A stretch of 64,000 nucleotides of DNA from assembly GCF_014647795.1 (NCBI RefSeq), contig NZ_BMPW01000007.1:124001-188000 (forward strand), written 5' to 3'. How positions within the stretch are numbered: position 1 is the stretch's first letter; every line of letters begins with the position of its first letter. Source of the stretch: Actinoplanes campanulatus. Its GTDB lineage: Bacteria > Actinomycetota > Actinomycetes > Mycobacteriales > Micromonosporaceae. Shown in pieces: positions 41,501 to 50,906 of this stretch. Under the pieces are notes generated by a model, which saw nothing but the letters and a program-made list of their open reading frames with translations, was not told the DNA's origin and did no database searches. A program made the translations under genes and the position numbers.

Positions 41501-43988
41501 GCCGGCCACCATCCGGGCCCATCTGCGGCGGCGGTTCGAGACGAACCGGCTGGTGTTCTGGCACGACCCGGACGGCGAGTACGCCGGCGAGCTGGACTCG
41601 CTGGATCTGGGCGACGTGCGGATCGTCCGGGTGGAGAACAACGAGTACGGGCTCAAGCACCGGATGCTGCGGGCCGAGCCGGAGAGGCGGTTCCTGGTCT
41701 ACCGGCCGGGCCCGGCGCCGGCCGACATCGGCAACTGGCTGCTCGACCTGGAGCTGACGTACGGGGTGTTCACCGCGGACCGGGTGTCGCTGGTGCGCCA
41801 GGAGCTGGGCCTGACCGGCGAGGGGATGGACGAGGCGCTGCGGGCGCACGAGCGGTTCTTCCGCTCGGCCAAGCGGGTGCAGGCGCTGCGGGCGCTGCTC
41901 GGGCCGGCCGACGACGCCCGGCTGCTGCGGGCGAAGATGTCGGCCGTGCTGCTGGGGCAGCGCGAGCACAGCCTGCTGGAGATCACCCGGACCGTGCTGA
42001 CCGAGCACGCCGGTGAGTCCCGGCCCCGGTTCGAGGCGCTGGCCGATCACGGTCTGGACGAGTTCTTCTGGCGGGGCACGGCGTCGATCTACGGCTACTC
42101 CTCGTCGCGGCCGAGTGTCGACGACTTCGTGTTGTGGCTGTTCCGGGAGGCGGACCGCGGTTTCCGGGCGGACGGTGCCGGCGGCCTGCACAACATCGCC
42201 CGGGACTTCGGCAGCCTGCGCTACGACGTGCGCAGCCGGGAGGCGATGAAGACGCTGGCCCGGCGGGTGGCCGCCACCATCGGGTACGCCGAGGGCATCC
42301 GCGAGACCGGCTACCGCGACCTGCTCGGCACCGACGTCTTCGAGGAGACCGAGCAGCGGATCGTGCGGGATCTGGCGCGCGGCGTGGACGAGCGGACGGT
42401 CACCGCCCGCGAGGTGACCGAGGCGGTCCGGCAGCGGCAGAGCAGTGTCTGGTTCGACGGGCACCGCCGGCTGTACGCGGCGATCGGCAGCGCGTCCGAC
42501 CTGCTCACCGCGATCGGCTGCCTGGATCTGTCGATGCGGTCGTTCGACGAGGGCCTGGAGCGGTACCGCACCGAGTGGTTCCGCATCGACCAGCTGTACC
42601 GCCGGTTCATCCACGCGGCGCGGACCGCCGAGTCGCCGGTGCCGCTGGAGGGTCTGCGGGCCCGGGTGGAGAGGCATTACACCAACAAGTTCCTGTACGA
42701 GCTGGGCGCCGCGTGGCAGCGGCAGGTGGACACGGCCGACCGGTGGCGGTCGGCGGCGCTGTCCTCGCAGACGTCGTTCTTCGCCGAGCACGTCCAGCCG
42801 GTGATCCGCGACGGCCGCCGCCGGGCCGTGGTGATCGTCTCCGACGCGCTGCGCTACGAGATCGCCGACGAGCTGGGTTCCCGGATCCGGCAGGAGGACC
42901 GGTTCGACGCGACGCTGGGTGCGGTGCTGGGGGTGCTGCCCAGTTACACCCAGCTGGGGATGGCGGCGCTGCTGCCGCACACGACGATCGGGCACTCCCC
43001 CGGCGGCGACCCGGTACTGGTCGACGGGATGCCGTCGAACGGCACCGCGAACCGGAGCCGGATCCTGGCGGCGGCCGGCGGCCGGGCGATCCAGGCGGAG
43101 GCGGTGCTCGCGCTGACCCGCGACGAGTTGCGGGAGCTGTACCAGCAGCATCAGGTGCTGTACGTCTTCCACGACCGGATCGACGCGACCGGTGACAAGC
43201 CGGCCACCGAGACGCGGGTGTTCGAGGCCGCCGAGGAGACCATGCGGGAGCTGGTCGACCTGGTGAAGCGGCTGGCGAACGCGAACGCCACGAACATCCT
43301 GATCACCGCCGACCACGGGTTCCTGTTCCAGCACACGCCGCTGGCCGACGCGTTCCACCTGTCCACGCAGCCGGCCGGTGACGAGATCCGGGTGGTCAAC
43401 CGCCGGTACGTGCTGGGCCGCGGGTTGCGCGAGGATCCGGCGTTCAGCACGTTCACCGCGGACCGGCTGGGTCTGGCCGGGGACCTGGAGGTGCAGGTGC
43501 CGAAGTCGGTGCACCGGCTGCGGCTGCCGGGTGCCGGGTCGCGGTTCGTGCACGGCGGGGCGACGTTGCAGGAGGTGGTCGTGCCGGTGCTGACGGTCGG
43601 TAAGAAGCGGCGCAGCGACACCGAGCTGGTCGGGGTGGAGGTGCTGCCGGAGACCGACAAGATCACGACGGGGCAGCTGGTGGTGAAGCTGTACCAGACC
43701 CGGCCGGTGAGCGAGAAGGTGCGGCCGCGGCAGTTGCGGGCCTGCCTGTACGCCGGGGACGTGCTGATCTCCGATCGGCCGGAGCTGGTGTTCGATCAGG
43801 AGTCGGCGGACACCCGGGACCGCTACCAGAACGTGGTGCTGCTGCTCACGCAGGAGGCGAACGACCACAACAACCGGGCGGTCGAGTTCCGGTTGGAGGA
43901 GCCGATCCCGAACACCAGCCAGTGGCGGCCGTACGCCCGGGCGATGTACACGCTGCGGCGTTCGTTCACGTCCGACTTCGACTTCTAG
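41493..43988 (+). CDS. pglZ: PglZ, BREX alkaline-phosphatase-fold protein
   Basis: 831 aa from the ATG at 41493, inside the pglX end; an upstream start at 41454 is unlikely. The N-terminus has LVFWHDPDGEY and a short-range VRVENNEYGLKHR. The phosphatase-like domain has a metal-binding VIVSDALRYE (D451) and ITADHGFLFQ (D607, H608), then LGRGL and VVPVLTVGKK. PglZ is the core gene of all BREX types. Catalytic acidic/His positions appear kept. 10 nt before brxL. Confidence 0.94.
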   Translation: MSEPATIRAHLRRRFETNRLVFWHDPDGEYAGELDSLDLGDVRIVRVENNEYGLKHRMLRAEPERRFLVYRPGPAPADIGNWLLDLELTYGVFTADRVSLVRQELGLTGEGMDEALRAHERFFRSAKRVQALRALLGPADDARLLRAKMSAVLLGQREHSLLEITRTVLTEHAGESRPRFEALADHGLDEFFWRGTASIYGYSSSRPSVDDFVLWLFREADRGFRADGAGGLHNIARDFGSLRYDVRSREAMKTLARRVAATIGYAEGIRETGYRDLLGTDVFEETEQRIVRDLARGVDERTVTAREVTEAVRQRQSSVWFDGHRRLYAAIGSASDLLTAIGCLDLSMRSFDEGLERYRTEWFRIDQLYRRFIHAARTAESPVPLEGLRARVERHYTNKFLYELGAAWQRQVDTADRWRSAALSSQTSFFAEHVQPVIRDGRRRAVVIVSDALRYEIADELGSRIRQEDRFDATLGAVLGVLPSYTQLGMAALLPHTTIGHSPGGDPVLVDGMPSNGTANRSRILAAAGGRAIQAEAVLALTRDELRELYQQHQVLYVFHDRIDATGDKPATETRVFEAAEETMRELVDLVKRLANANATNILITADHGFLFQHTPLADAFHLSTQPAGDEIRVVNRRYVLGRGLREDPAFSTFTADRLGLAGDLEVQVPKSVHRLRLPGAGSRFVHGGATLQEVVVPVLTVGKKRRSDTELVGVEVLPETDKITTGQLVVKLYQTRPVSEKVRPRQLRACLYAGDVLISDRPELVFDQESADTRDRYQNVVLLLTQEANDHNNRAVEFRLEEPIPNTSQWRPYARAMYTLRRSFTSDFDF

Positions 43989-43998
43989 GGGAGATGTC

Positions 43999-46017
43999 GT
44001 GAGCGAACTCGACTCCAAGATCAATCGGCTGTTCCCGGGCGTCGTGGTCCGCAAGGATCTGGTGAAGGCGGTCAAGGGCAACGCCATCGTCCCCACCTAC
44101 GTGCTGGAGTACCTGCTCGGCCAGTACGCGGCCTCCGACGACGAGGCCACCATCCAGGCCGGCATCCACGCGGTCCGGCGGATCCTGGCCGACCACTACG
44201 TGCACCGCAGCGAGTCGGAGCTGGTCAAGTCGACGATCCGGGAGCGCGGCCGGCACCGGATCATCGACCGGGTCACGGCCACCCTGAACGACCGGGCCGA
44301 CGTGTACGAGGCCGAGTTCGCCAACCTGGGCGTACGGGGTGTGCTGGTGGAGCCGTCCACCATCAAGGCGCACCCGAAGCTGCTGGTGGGCGGGGTCTGG
44401 TGCATCTGCGACATCGAGTACACGCACACCGACTCGGCGCGGGCGGTGCCGTGGATCCTCGGTTCGATCAAGCCGATCCAGCTGTCCAGCTTCGACTTCG
44501 ACGGGTATCTGGCGGCCCGCCGGGAGTTCACCACCGACGAGTGGATCGACCTGCTGGTGCAGTCCGTCGGGTTCGATCCGGCGCTGTTCGGCCGCCGGGC
44601 CAAGCTGCTCCAGCTGATCCGGCTGATCCCGTTCGCGGAGCGCAACTACAACCTGGTGGAGCTGGGGCCCAAGGGCACCGGCAAGTCGCACATCTACTCG
44701 GAGTTCTCGCCGCACGGCATGCTGATCTCGGGCGGCGAGGTCACCGTACCGAAGCTGTTCGTGAACAACGCCAACGGCCGCATCGGCCTGGTCGGCTACT
44801 GGGACGTGGTGGCCTTCGACGAGTTCGCCGGCAAGCGCAAGCGGGCCGACAAGGCGCTGGTCGACATCATGAAGAACTACATGGCGAACAAGTCGTTCTC
44901 GCGGGGTGTGGAGACGCTGGGCGCCGAGGCGTCGATGGTGTTCGTCGGCAACACCTCGCACACCGTGCCGTACATGCTCAAGCACGCGGACCTGTTCGAC
45001 GAGCTGCCGGAGAGCTACCACGACGCGGCCTACCTGGACCGGCTGCACCACTACATCCCGGGCTGGGAGGTCGACACGATCCGCGGGGAGATGTTCTCCA
45101 GCGGGTACGGGTTCGTGGTCGACTACATCGCCGAGGTGCTGCGGTCGATGCGGCCGATGGACTTCTCCGACCGCTACCAACCGTATTTCTCCCTGTCACC
45201 GGACATCTCCACCCGGGACCGCGACGGTGTGCAGAAGACCTTCTCCGGGCTGATGAAGCTGCTGCACCCGCACGGCGAGGCGAGCCCGGCGGAGATCGAG
45301 GAGCTGCTGCGGCTGGCGATCGAGGGCCGTAAGCGGGTCAAGGACCAGATCCTGCGGATCGACGCGACGATGGCGACTGTCGCGTTCGGGTACACCGACG
45401 CCGCCGGCGGCTGGCGGCCGGTGACCACCCTGGAGGAGGACGAGTACCCGGAGCACTACCACCGCCGGAGCCGGCCACCGGAGCCGCGCACGGAACCGCG
45501 GCCGCGGCCGTCGGGTGAGCCGGCGCTGTTCGAGGGGCACCGGGACTTCGCGGAGAACCAGCGCGGGGTGTCGTTCGAGCGGATCCTGCTGCCGTACCTG
45601 CGGGGCGCCACCACGATCACGGTGACCGATCCGTACATCCGGCAGTTCCATCAGGCCCGGAACCTGATGGAGCTGATCGAGGTGCTGGTGCGGGCCAAGG
45701 ATCCGGCCGACGAGATCAGCGTGAAGCTGGTGACCGCCGAGCACCGGGAGGACGAGGACCGGCTGCGCCGTCAGCTGGAGCTGCTGGTGAAGGTGAAGCA
45801 GGGCGCGGCGGCCGGCGGCGTCGACCTGGACGTGTCGTTCGACAACGGCGCCCACGACCGGTCGATCGTCACCGACACCGGCTGGCGGATCGTGCTGGGC
45901 CGTGGGCTGGACGTCTTCCAGCACGTCAGCTCGGACGCGTTCGACCTGGCCCACCGGTTGCAGGAGTACCGGCCGGTCCGGGCGTTCGGCGTCACCTATG
46001 TGCGGGAGCGGCGGTGA
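43999..46017 (+). CDS. brxL: BrxL, AAA+ protein with C-terminal MIT_C-like domain
   Basis: 672 aa from the GTG at 43999, with GGGGAGA upstream. N-terminal and AAA+ parts match BrxL: LVKAVKGNAIVPTYVLEYLLGQY, Walker A GPKGTGKS (223-230), LFVNNANGRIGLV, VAFDEFAGK as Walker B, and IVPTYV-type starts. After the shared GLMKLLHPHGEAS and GRKRVKDQ part, canonical BrxL continues into a Lon-like domain. Here a Pro-rich linker leads to ~150 residues (~520-672) with TTITVTDPYIRQFHQARNL, close to the pattern of MIT_C / PLD-like domains (DPYIR.xxQ.xNL). The Lon-like part seems missing. The gene ends 26 nt inside the convergent GGDEF-EAL gene. Confidence 0.85.
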   Translation: MSELDSKINRLFPGVVVRKDLVKAVKGNAIVPTYVLEYLLGQYAASDDEATIQAGIHAVRRILADHYVHRSESELVKSTIRERGRHRIIDRVTATLNDRADVYEAEFANLGVRGVLVEPSTIKAHPKLLVGGVWCICDIEYTHTDSARAVPWILGSIKPIQLSSFDFDGYLAARREFTTDEWIDLLVQSVGFDPALFGRRAKLLQLIRLIPFAERNYNLVELGPKGTGKSHIYSEFSPHGMLISGGEVTVPKLFVNNANGRIGLVGYWDVVAFDEFAGKRKRADKALVDIMKNYMANKSFSRGVETLGAEASMVFVGNTSHTVPYMLKHADLFDELPESYHDAAYLDRLHHYIPGWEVDTIRGEMFSSGYGFVVDYIAEVLRSMRPMDFSDRYQPYFSLSPDISTRDRDGVQKTFSGLMKLLHPHGEASPAEIEELLRLAIEGRKRVKDQILRIDATMATVAFGYTDAAGGWRPVTTLEEDEYPEHYHRRSRPPEPRTEPRPRPSGEPALFEGHRDFAENQRGVSFERILLPYLRGATTITVTDPYIRQFHQARNLMELIEVLVRAKDPADEISVKLVTAEHREDEDRLRRQLELLVKVKQGAAAGGVDLDVSFDNGAHDRSIVTDTGWRIVLGRGLDVFQHVSSDAFDLAHRLQEYRPVRAFGVTYVRERR

Positions 46018-48205
46018 CCGGGGCTGGGGCGTGCGCGGCCAGCCAGGCGGCGTTCTGGGGGCGGGCGATGCCGTACCCCTGGGCGTAGTCGCAGCCGTAC
46101 TCGCGCAGCCGGTCGAGGATCTCGTCGTCCTCGACGCCCTCGGCCACGATGCGCATGCCGAGGCTGTGGGCCAACTGGACGGTGCTGTGCACGATGGCGG
46201 CGCTGCGCGGGTCGGTGCCGCAGCGGCTCACGAAGGCGCGGTCCAGTTTCAGGTCGTCGGCCGGCAGCACCTGGAGGTAGCCGAGGCTGGAGTAGCCGGT
46301 GCCGTAGTCGTCGACGGCCAGGCGTACGCCCATGTCGCGCAGCGTGCCGAGCCGCTTGAGGGCGTTGTCGGCGTCGGTCATCAGGACGCTCTCGGTGACC
46401 TCCAGCTCGAGTGCCGAGGCGGGTAGCCGGTAGCGCTCCAGCAGCGCGGCGACCTGGTCGGGGAAGGCGGGGTCGCGCAGGTTGGAGACCGTCAGGTTGA
46501 CCGCGACCGGTACGGCGAGGCCCTGGTCGTGCCAGGCGCGGCTCTGCCGGCAGGCGAGGTCGAGCACCGCCCCGGTGATGCGGCCCATCAGGTCGGCGCT
46601 CTCCGCGGTGCCGAGGAACGCGTCCGGGTAGACCAGCCCGCGGACCGGGTGCTGCCAGCGGACCAGCGCCTCCACGCCGACGACCCGGCGTTCCGGGCCG
46701 ACGGTGACCTTGGGCTGGTAGTGCAGGACCAGTTCGTCGCGGTCCAGGCCGGCGCGCAGTTCCTCGAGCGTGGTGAGGCGGGCGCGGGCGTGGTCGTCGA
46801 GGCCGGTGGCGAAGACCGGGCCGCCGTGCCCGTGTTTGGCGGCGTACATGGCCACGTCGGCGCGGCGCAGCAGGGTGGAGCGGTCGGCGCCGTCGTCGGG
46901 GTGGACCGCGATGCCGACGCTGGCGTCGACGTGCAGGTCCACCTCGGGCAGCAGGAACGGTTTCCGCAGGGTGCTCAGCAGCCGGTTCACCACGGCGGCC
47001 GCGTCGTCGCGGCCCATGCCGGGCATGAGCAGCGCGAACTCGTCGCCGCCGAGCCGGGCCAGCAGGACCGGGTCGCGGACCGCGTCGCGCAGCCGGGCGC
47101 CGACCAGCCGCAGCAGGCTGTCCCCGACGTCGTGGCCGAAGCTGTCGTTGACCTCTTTGAACCGGTCCAGGTCGAAGAAGGCCACGGCGAGCGGCCCGCC
47201 GGTGGTGGCCAGTTCCCGGTCGAGGCTTTCGATGAAGTGGCGCCGGTTGGCGAGGCCGGTCAGCTCGTCGGTGCGGGCCATCCGGCGGGCCGCGCCGAGT
47301 TGTTCGGCGGTGCGGACGCTGGCGATCATCCGGATGATCGCCGCGGTCACCGCGGTCGCGGCGAGCAGGCTGGTGACCGTCGTGACGGACCGCTCGCTGA
47401 GCGCCGCGAAGATCAGAAGACCGAGGGACAGAAAGGCCAGCCCGGCGGGTACGGCGGTGCTGAGCCAGATGTTCGGCGGCCCGGTCTCGCGCCGGCCGGA
47501 CGGCTGCCGGACGGCCATGGCGAGCAGGAACAGTCCGGCGATCCACAGCAGGTCCAGCGTCCGGGGCATCTCGACGCCCTGCCAGAGCAGGATCATGCTG
47601 ACCGCGTCGGCGGCGGCGAACAGGCCCATCCCGGCGATCAGCAGCCCGAGGACCCGGTCGGCGCGCCAGCCGCACAGCGCCCACACGCCGAGCAGGCAGC
47701 CGGTGACGGCGATGTCGGACAGCGGGTAGGCGGCGTTCACGACGACGCCGAGCGTGGAGGAGTGCGGGGCCGGTTCGACGGCGGCCAGCAACGGCAGGGA
47801 GACCAGGGCGGCCACCGCGGTCGCGGCGATCAGCCCGTCCAGCCAGGCGGTGGTGCCGAGCCGGGGCAGCCGCCGGCGCAGCAGGAGGGCGAGGGCGGCC
47901 GCGCAGGCCGGATAGAAGGCCAGCCACAGCGCGTCGGCCCAGGTCGCCAGCGGTTCCGGATTCATGTCGCGGATCCGGAGGAACCAGTAGAGGTTGCCGG
48001 CCCCGTAGGCGATCATGCCGGCCGACAGGAACGCCCAGGCCGGGTCGTCGCGGCGCGCGCGGGCGGCGACGAGCAGGCCGGGGATCAGGTAGGTGGTGAT
48101 CAGCAGCACCCCGCCCACCGGGTGGTCGCTGATGCCGGCGCCGAGGTCGGACAGGATGCAGACGGCCGCATAGACACCCACGACGACACCGGCCAGCCTC
48201 CACAT
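45992..48205 (-). CDS. Membrane GGDEF-EAL c-di-GMP turnover protein
   Basis: 737 aa. About ten hydrophobic segments in residues ~1-290 form a membrane sensor. The GGDEF domain (~305-470) has an intact RLGGDEFAL and the ECF-like FFDLDRFKEVND metal region. The EAL domain (~475-725) has GVEALVRW, ELEVTESVLM, VDDYGTGYSS and AEGVED with the metal-binding acidic residues in place. Both synthesis and hydrolysis of c-di-GMP are possible. No strong ribosome site before the ATG. Convergent overlap with brxL; no functional link needed. Confidence 0.9.
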   Translation of the reverse strand: MWRLAGVVVGVYAAVCILSDLGAGISDHPVGGVLLITTYLIPGLLVAARARRDDPAWAFLSAGMIAYGAGNLYWFLRIRDMNPEPLATWADALWLAFYPACAAALALLLRRRLPRLGTTAWLDGLIAATAVAALVSLPLLAAVEPAPHSSTLGVVVNAAYPLSDIAVTGCLLGVWALCGWRADRVLGLLIAGMGLFAAADAVSMILLWQGVEMPRTLDLLWIAGLFLLAMAVRQPSGRRETGPPNIWLSTAVPAGLAFLSLGLLIFAALSERSVTTVTSLLAATAVTAAIIRMIASVRTAEQLGAARRMARTDELTGLANRRHFIESLDRELATTGGPLAVAFFDLDRFKEVNDSFGHDVGDSLLRLVGARLRDAVRDPVLLARLGGDEFALLMPGMGRDDAAAVVNRLLSTLRKPFLLPEVDLHVDASVGIAVHPDDGADRSTLLRRADVAMYAAKHGHGGPVFATGLDDHARARLTTLEELRAGLDRDELVLHYQPKVTVGPERRVVGVEALVRWQHPVRGLVYPDAFLGTAESADLMGRITGAVLDLACRQSRAWHDQGLAVPVAVNLTVSNLRDPAFPDQVAALLERYRLPASALELEVTESVLMTDADNALKRLGTLRDMGVRLAVDDYGTGYSSLGYLQVLPADDLKLDRAFVSRCGTDPRSAAIVHSTVQLAHSLGMRIVAEGVEDDEILDRLREYGCDYAQGYGIARPQNAAWLAAHAPAPVTAAPAHR

Positions 48206-48247
48206 GGCCGGACCTATCGGCGGCTCCGGCCGGAGGTTGAGAATTGC

Positions 48248-48520
48248 CTACCGCACGACGTCGAACTGGCGGTGCTCGGGCAGCCGGGTGCCGGCCGGGT
48301 CCAGGTGATGGGCGCCGACGACCTCGACGGTCTCCCCCGCGGGCAGGATGATCCGGGTGCCGGGCGGGGCCTCGGTGTCCGGCGGGCACAGGACGGTGGT
48401 GCCGGTCTCCCGGTGCGCGATGACGCAGGGGCCCACCGGGACCGTCCCGCTGCCGGGTGTCTGCACCCGGACGGTGCAGGGTTCGTCGGCATGCAGCAGT
48501 GCGAATTCGAGCCAGGTCAC
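48248..48520 (-). CDS. Small beta-rich protein, unknown
   Basis: 90 aa from a GTG at 48520 (MTWLEFALLHADEP). The longer upstream frame is antisense to the hydrolase gene and is not used. A beta-strand pattern with PCTVRVQTPGSGTVPVG and TRIILPAGETVEVVGAHHLD suggests a small barrel or sandwich. No family recognised; the ribosome site is weak. Its start is 54 nt from that of the divergent hydrolase. Confidence 0.5.
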   Translation of the reverse strand: MTWLEFALLHADEPCTVRVQTPGSGTVPVGPCVIAHRETGTTVLCPPDTEAPPGTRIILPAGETVEVVGAHHLDPAGTRLPEHRQFDVVR

Positions 48521-48574
48521 GACAGGTGATTTTCCCGATCGCGGCGGATTCAATCGGCGTGGCACGATCTCCGG

Positions 48575-49393
48575 GTGCCGCGCTTCCCCGCCCCTGACGG
48601 TGTCCAGCTGTTCTACGACGTCCTCGGTACCGGCGATCCGCTGGTGGTGCTGGGCGGTGGCCCCGGTATGGACGTGCGCTACCTGGGTGACCTCGGCGGT
48701 CTCTCGGCCGGCCGGCGGCTGATCCGGCTGGACGGGCGCGCGGCGGGCCGTTCCGAGGTGCCGGCGGACCGGTCGACGGTGTCGTTCGTCCGGCAGGCGG
48801 GCGATGTCGAGGCGCTGCGTGAGCATCTGGGGCTGGACCGGCTCGACCTGCTGGCGCATTCGGCGGGTTCGCTGACCGCCCAGGAGTACGCGGCCCGCCA
48901 TCCCGGGCGGGTGCGCCGGCTGGTCCTGGTGACGCCGGTGGGGCGTACCGGCCGGGACATCGACCTCGCCGACGTGGCCGCGGTCCGTGCCACCCGCAGC
49001 GCCGAGCCGTGGTATCCGCAGGCCGCGGCCGCCGCCCGCGAGCTGGCGGCCGGCGGTCAGGGCCCGTTCCTGCAGGCCCGGCTCATCCCGTTCCACTGGC
49101 ACCGGTGGGCGCCGGAGCGCCGCCACGAGTACGTGGCGGGCCATTCGACGTCGCTGCCGTGGCTGCGTGACGCGTTCTACGCGGGCGCCGAGGCGGCCTG
49201 CCCGTCCCCGGTGAGCGCCCCGGTGCTGGTGGTGGCGGGCGCCTCGGACGGCATGATCGGCGTCGCCCCGGCCCGGACGGTGGCGGCCGCCCATCCGGGT
49301 GCCCGTCTCGAGGTGATGCCGGCTTCCGGTCACCGCCCGTGGGTGGAGGAGCCGGTGGCCTTCCGTGAGCTGGTGGACGGCTTCCTCGGCTGA
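48575..49393 (+). CDS. Alpha/beta hydrolase
   Basis: 272 aa from the GTG at 48575. Alpha/beta hydrolase layout: oxyanion region VVLGGGPGMDV, nucleophile elbow LLAHSAGSLTA (Ser), a late acid in VVAGASDGMIG, and catalytic His in MPASGHRPWVEEP. The cap region is FHWHRWAPERRHEY. Similar to prolyl-iminopeptidase-like or general esterase members; the HGGPG motif is replaced by GGGPG. Substrate unknown. Confidence 0.85.
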   Translation: MPRFPAPDGVQLFYDVLGTGDPLVVLGGGPGMDVRYLGDLGGLSAGRRLIRLDGRAAGRSEVPADRSTVSFVRQAGDVEALREHLGLDRLDLLAHSAGSLTAQEYAARHPGRVRRLVLVTPVGRTGRDIDLADVAAVRATRSAEPWYPQAAAAARELAAGGQGPFLQARLIPFHWHRWAPERRHEYVAGHSTSLPWLRDAFYAGAEAACPSPVSAPVLVVAGASDGMIGVAPARTVAAAHPGARLEVMPASGHRPWVEEPVAFRELVDGFLG

Positions 49394-49493
49394 TCTCGCC
49401 TACCAGCAGAATGCGAGAACCCTGACAAATCACCGGATGACTGGGATAGAACCAGCATGTCACCCTACATCCGGATGAAACGGGGCGTTCACC

Positions 49494-50906
49494 GTGACCA
49501 GTTCTGTGAAGTCGGCGAAAACGCGTGAGGAAAAGGACCAGCAGTACCAGCAGAGCCTGAGCACCACGGCGGCCCGGAATCTGACCAACACCACCAAGTC
49601 GGTCCCGCAGATGCAGGAGATCACCTCACGGTGGCTGCTGCGCAAGCTGCCGTGGACGGAGGTGAAAGGTGGCGCCTACCGGGTGAACCGCCGGATGACC
49701 TACCGGATCGGCGACGGCCGGCTCACCTTCATCAACACCGGTTCGACGGTGCAGGTGGTGCCGGACGAGCTGCGGGAGATCGCGGTGCTCGCCGGGATCG
49801 ACGACATGGAGCTGCTGAATGGGATCGCGGGCCGGTTCGAGCAGCAGGAGTACGAGCCGGGGCAGGTGATCGTCGAGTTCGGGTCGGTGGCCGACAACAT
49901 GTACCTGATCGCGCACGGCAAGGTCGTCAAGGTGGGCGTCGGCGCCTACGGTGACCCGCTGAGCCTGGGCGTGATGGCCGACGGGGAGGTGTTCGGCGAG
50001 CGGGTGCTGATCGAGGCCGACCCGATCTGGGCGTACACCGCGAAGGCGATGACCTCGGTGACCATCCTGGCGCTGCCGCGGTCGGCGTTCGCCGAGCTGA
50101 CGGCGACCAGCGAGACGTTGCGGCGGCACGTGGAGGGGTTCCGGGACAAGACCCGGCGGCCGCAGAACAAGTACGGTGAGGCCGAGATCAAGCTGGCGGC
50201 CGGGCACGACGGTGAGCCGACGCTGGCCGGCACGTACGTCGACTACGAGCTGCGCCCCCGCGAGTACGAGCTGAGCGTGGCCCAGACCGTCCTCAAGATC
50301 CACACCCGGGTCGCGGACCTCTTCAACGACCCGATGGACCAGGTGGAGCAGCAGTTGCGGCTGACCGTGGAGGCGCTGCGGGAGCGGCAGGAGTACGAGC
50401 TGGTCAACAACCGTGAGTTCGGTCTGCTGCACAACGCCGACCTGCGCCAGCGCATCCACACCCGCAGCGGCCCGCCCACCCCGGACGACCTGGATGAACT
50501 GCTCGCCATGCGGCGCAGCACCCGGCTCTTCCTGGCCCATCCGCAGGCGATCGCGGCGTTCGGCCGGGAATGCACGAAGCGGGGCATCTACCCGCCGATG
50601 GTGGAGATGGACGGGCACACCGTCCCGTCCTGGCGCGGGGTGCCGATCCTGCCGTCCGGCAAGATCCCGATCAGCCCCACGCACACCACGTCGATCCTGG
50701 CGATGCGGACCGGCGAAGATGACCAGGGTGTCATCGGGCTGCACCAGACCGGGCTGCCGGACGAGTACCAGCCGGGCCTCAACGTGCGGTTCATGGGGAT
50801 CGACGAGAAGGCGATCATGTCGTACCTGGTCAGCGCGTACTACTCGGCGGCCGTGCTGGTGCCGGACGCGCTGGGCATCCTCGACCACGTCGAGCTGTCG
50901 CACTGA
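49494..50906 (+). CDS. Family 2B encapsulin shell protein with cNMP-binding domain
   Basis: 470 aa from the GTG at 49494. N-terminal ~90 residues include an arm-like [22 protein letters not shown] cyclic-nucleotide-binding domain follows (~105-215, [25 protein letters not shown], then [13 protein letters not shown]). After it comes an HK97-type shell domain ([38 protein letters not shown], and near the end [25 protein letters not shown]). This layout is that of family 2B encapsulins, which form protein nanocompartments around terpene cyclases. The stop overlaps the cyclase start (TGATG). The ligand of the cNMP domain is unknown. Confidence 0.9.
   Translation: MTSSVKSAKTREEKDQQYQQSLSTTAARNLTNTTKSVPQMQEITSRWLLRKLPWTEVKGGAYRVNRRMTYRIGDGRLTFINTGSTVQVVPDELREIAVLAGIDDMELLNGIAGRFEQQEYEPGQVIVEFGSVADNMYLIAHGKVVKVGVGAYGDPLSLGVMADGEVFGERVLIEADPIWAYTAKAMTSVTILALPRSAFAELTATSETLRRHVEGFRDKTRRPQNKYGEAEIKLAAGHDGEPTLAGTYVDYELRPREYELSVAQTVLKIHTRVADLFNDPMDQVEQQLRLTVEALRERQEYELVNNREFGLLHNADLRQRIHTRSGPPTPDDLDELLAMRRSTRLFLAHPQAIAAFGRECTKRGIYPPMVEMDGHTVPSWRGVPILPSGKIPISPTHTTSILAMRTGEDDQGVIGLHQTGLPDEYQPGLNVRFMGIDEKAIMSYLVSAYYSAAVLVPDALGILDHVELSH

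Noticed and set aside
37787-41656. A 1289-aa open frame on the minus strand across pglX
   Set aside because: Antisense shadow; pglX carries intact methyltransferase motifs on the plus strand.
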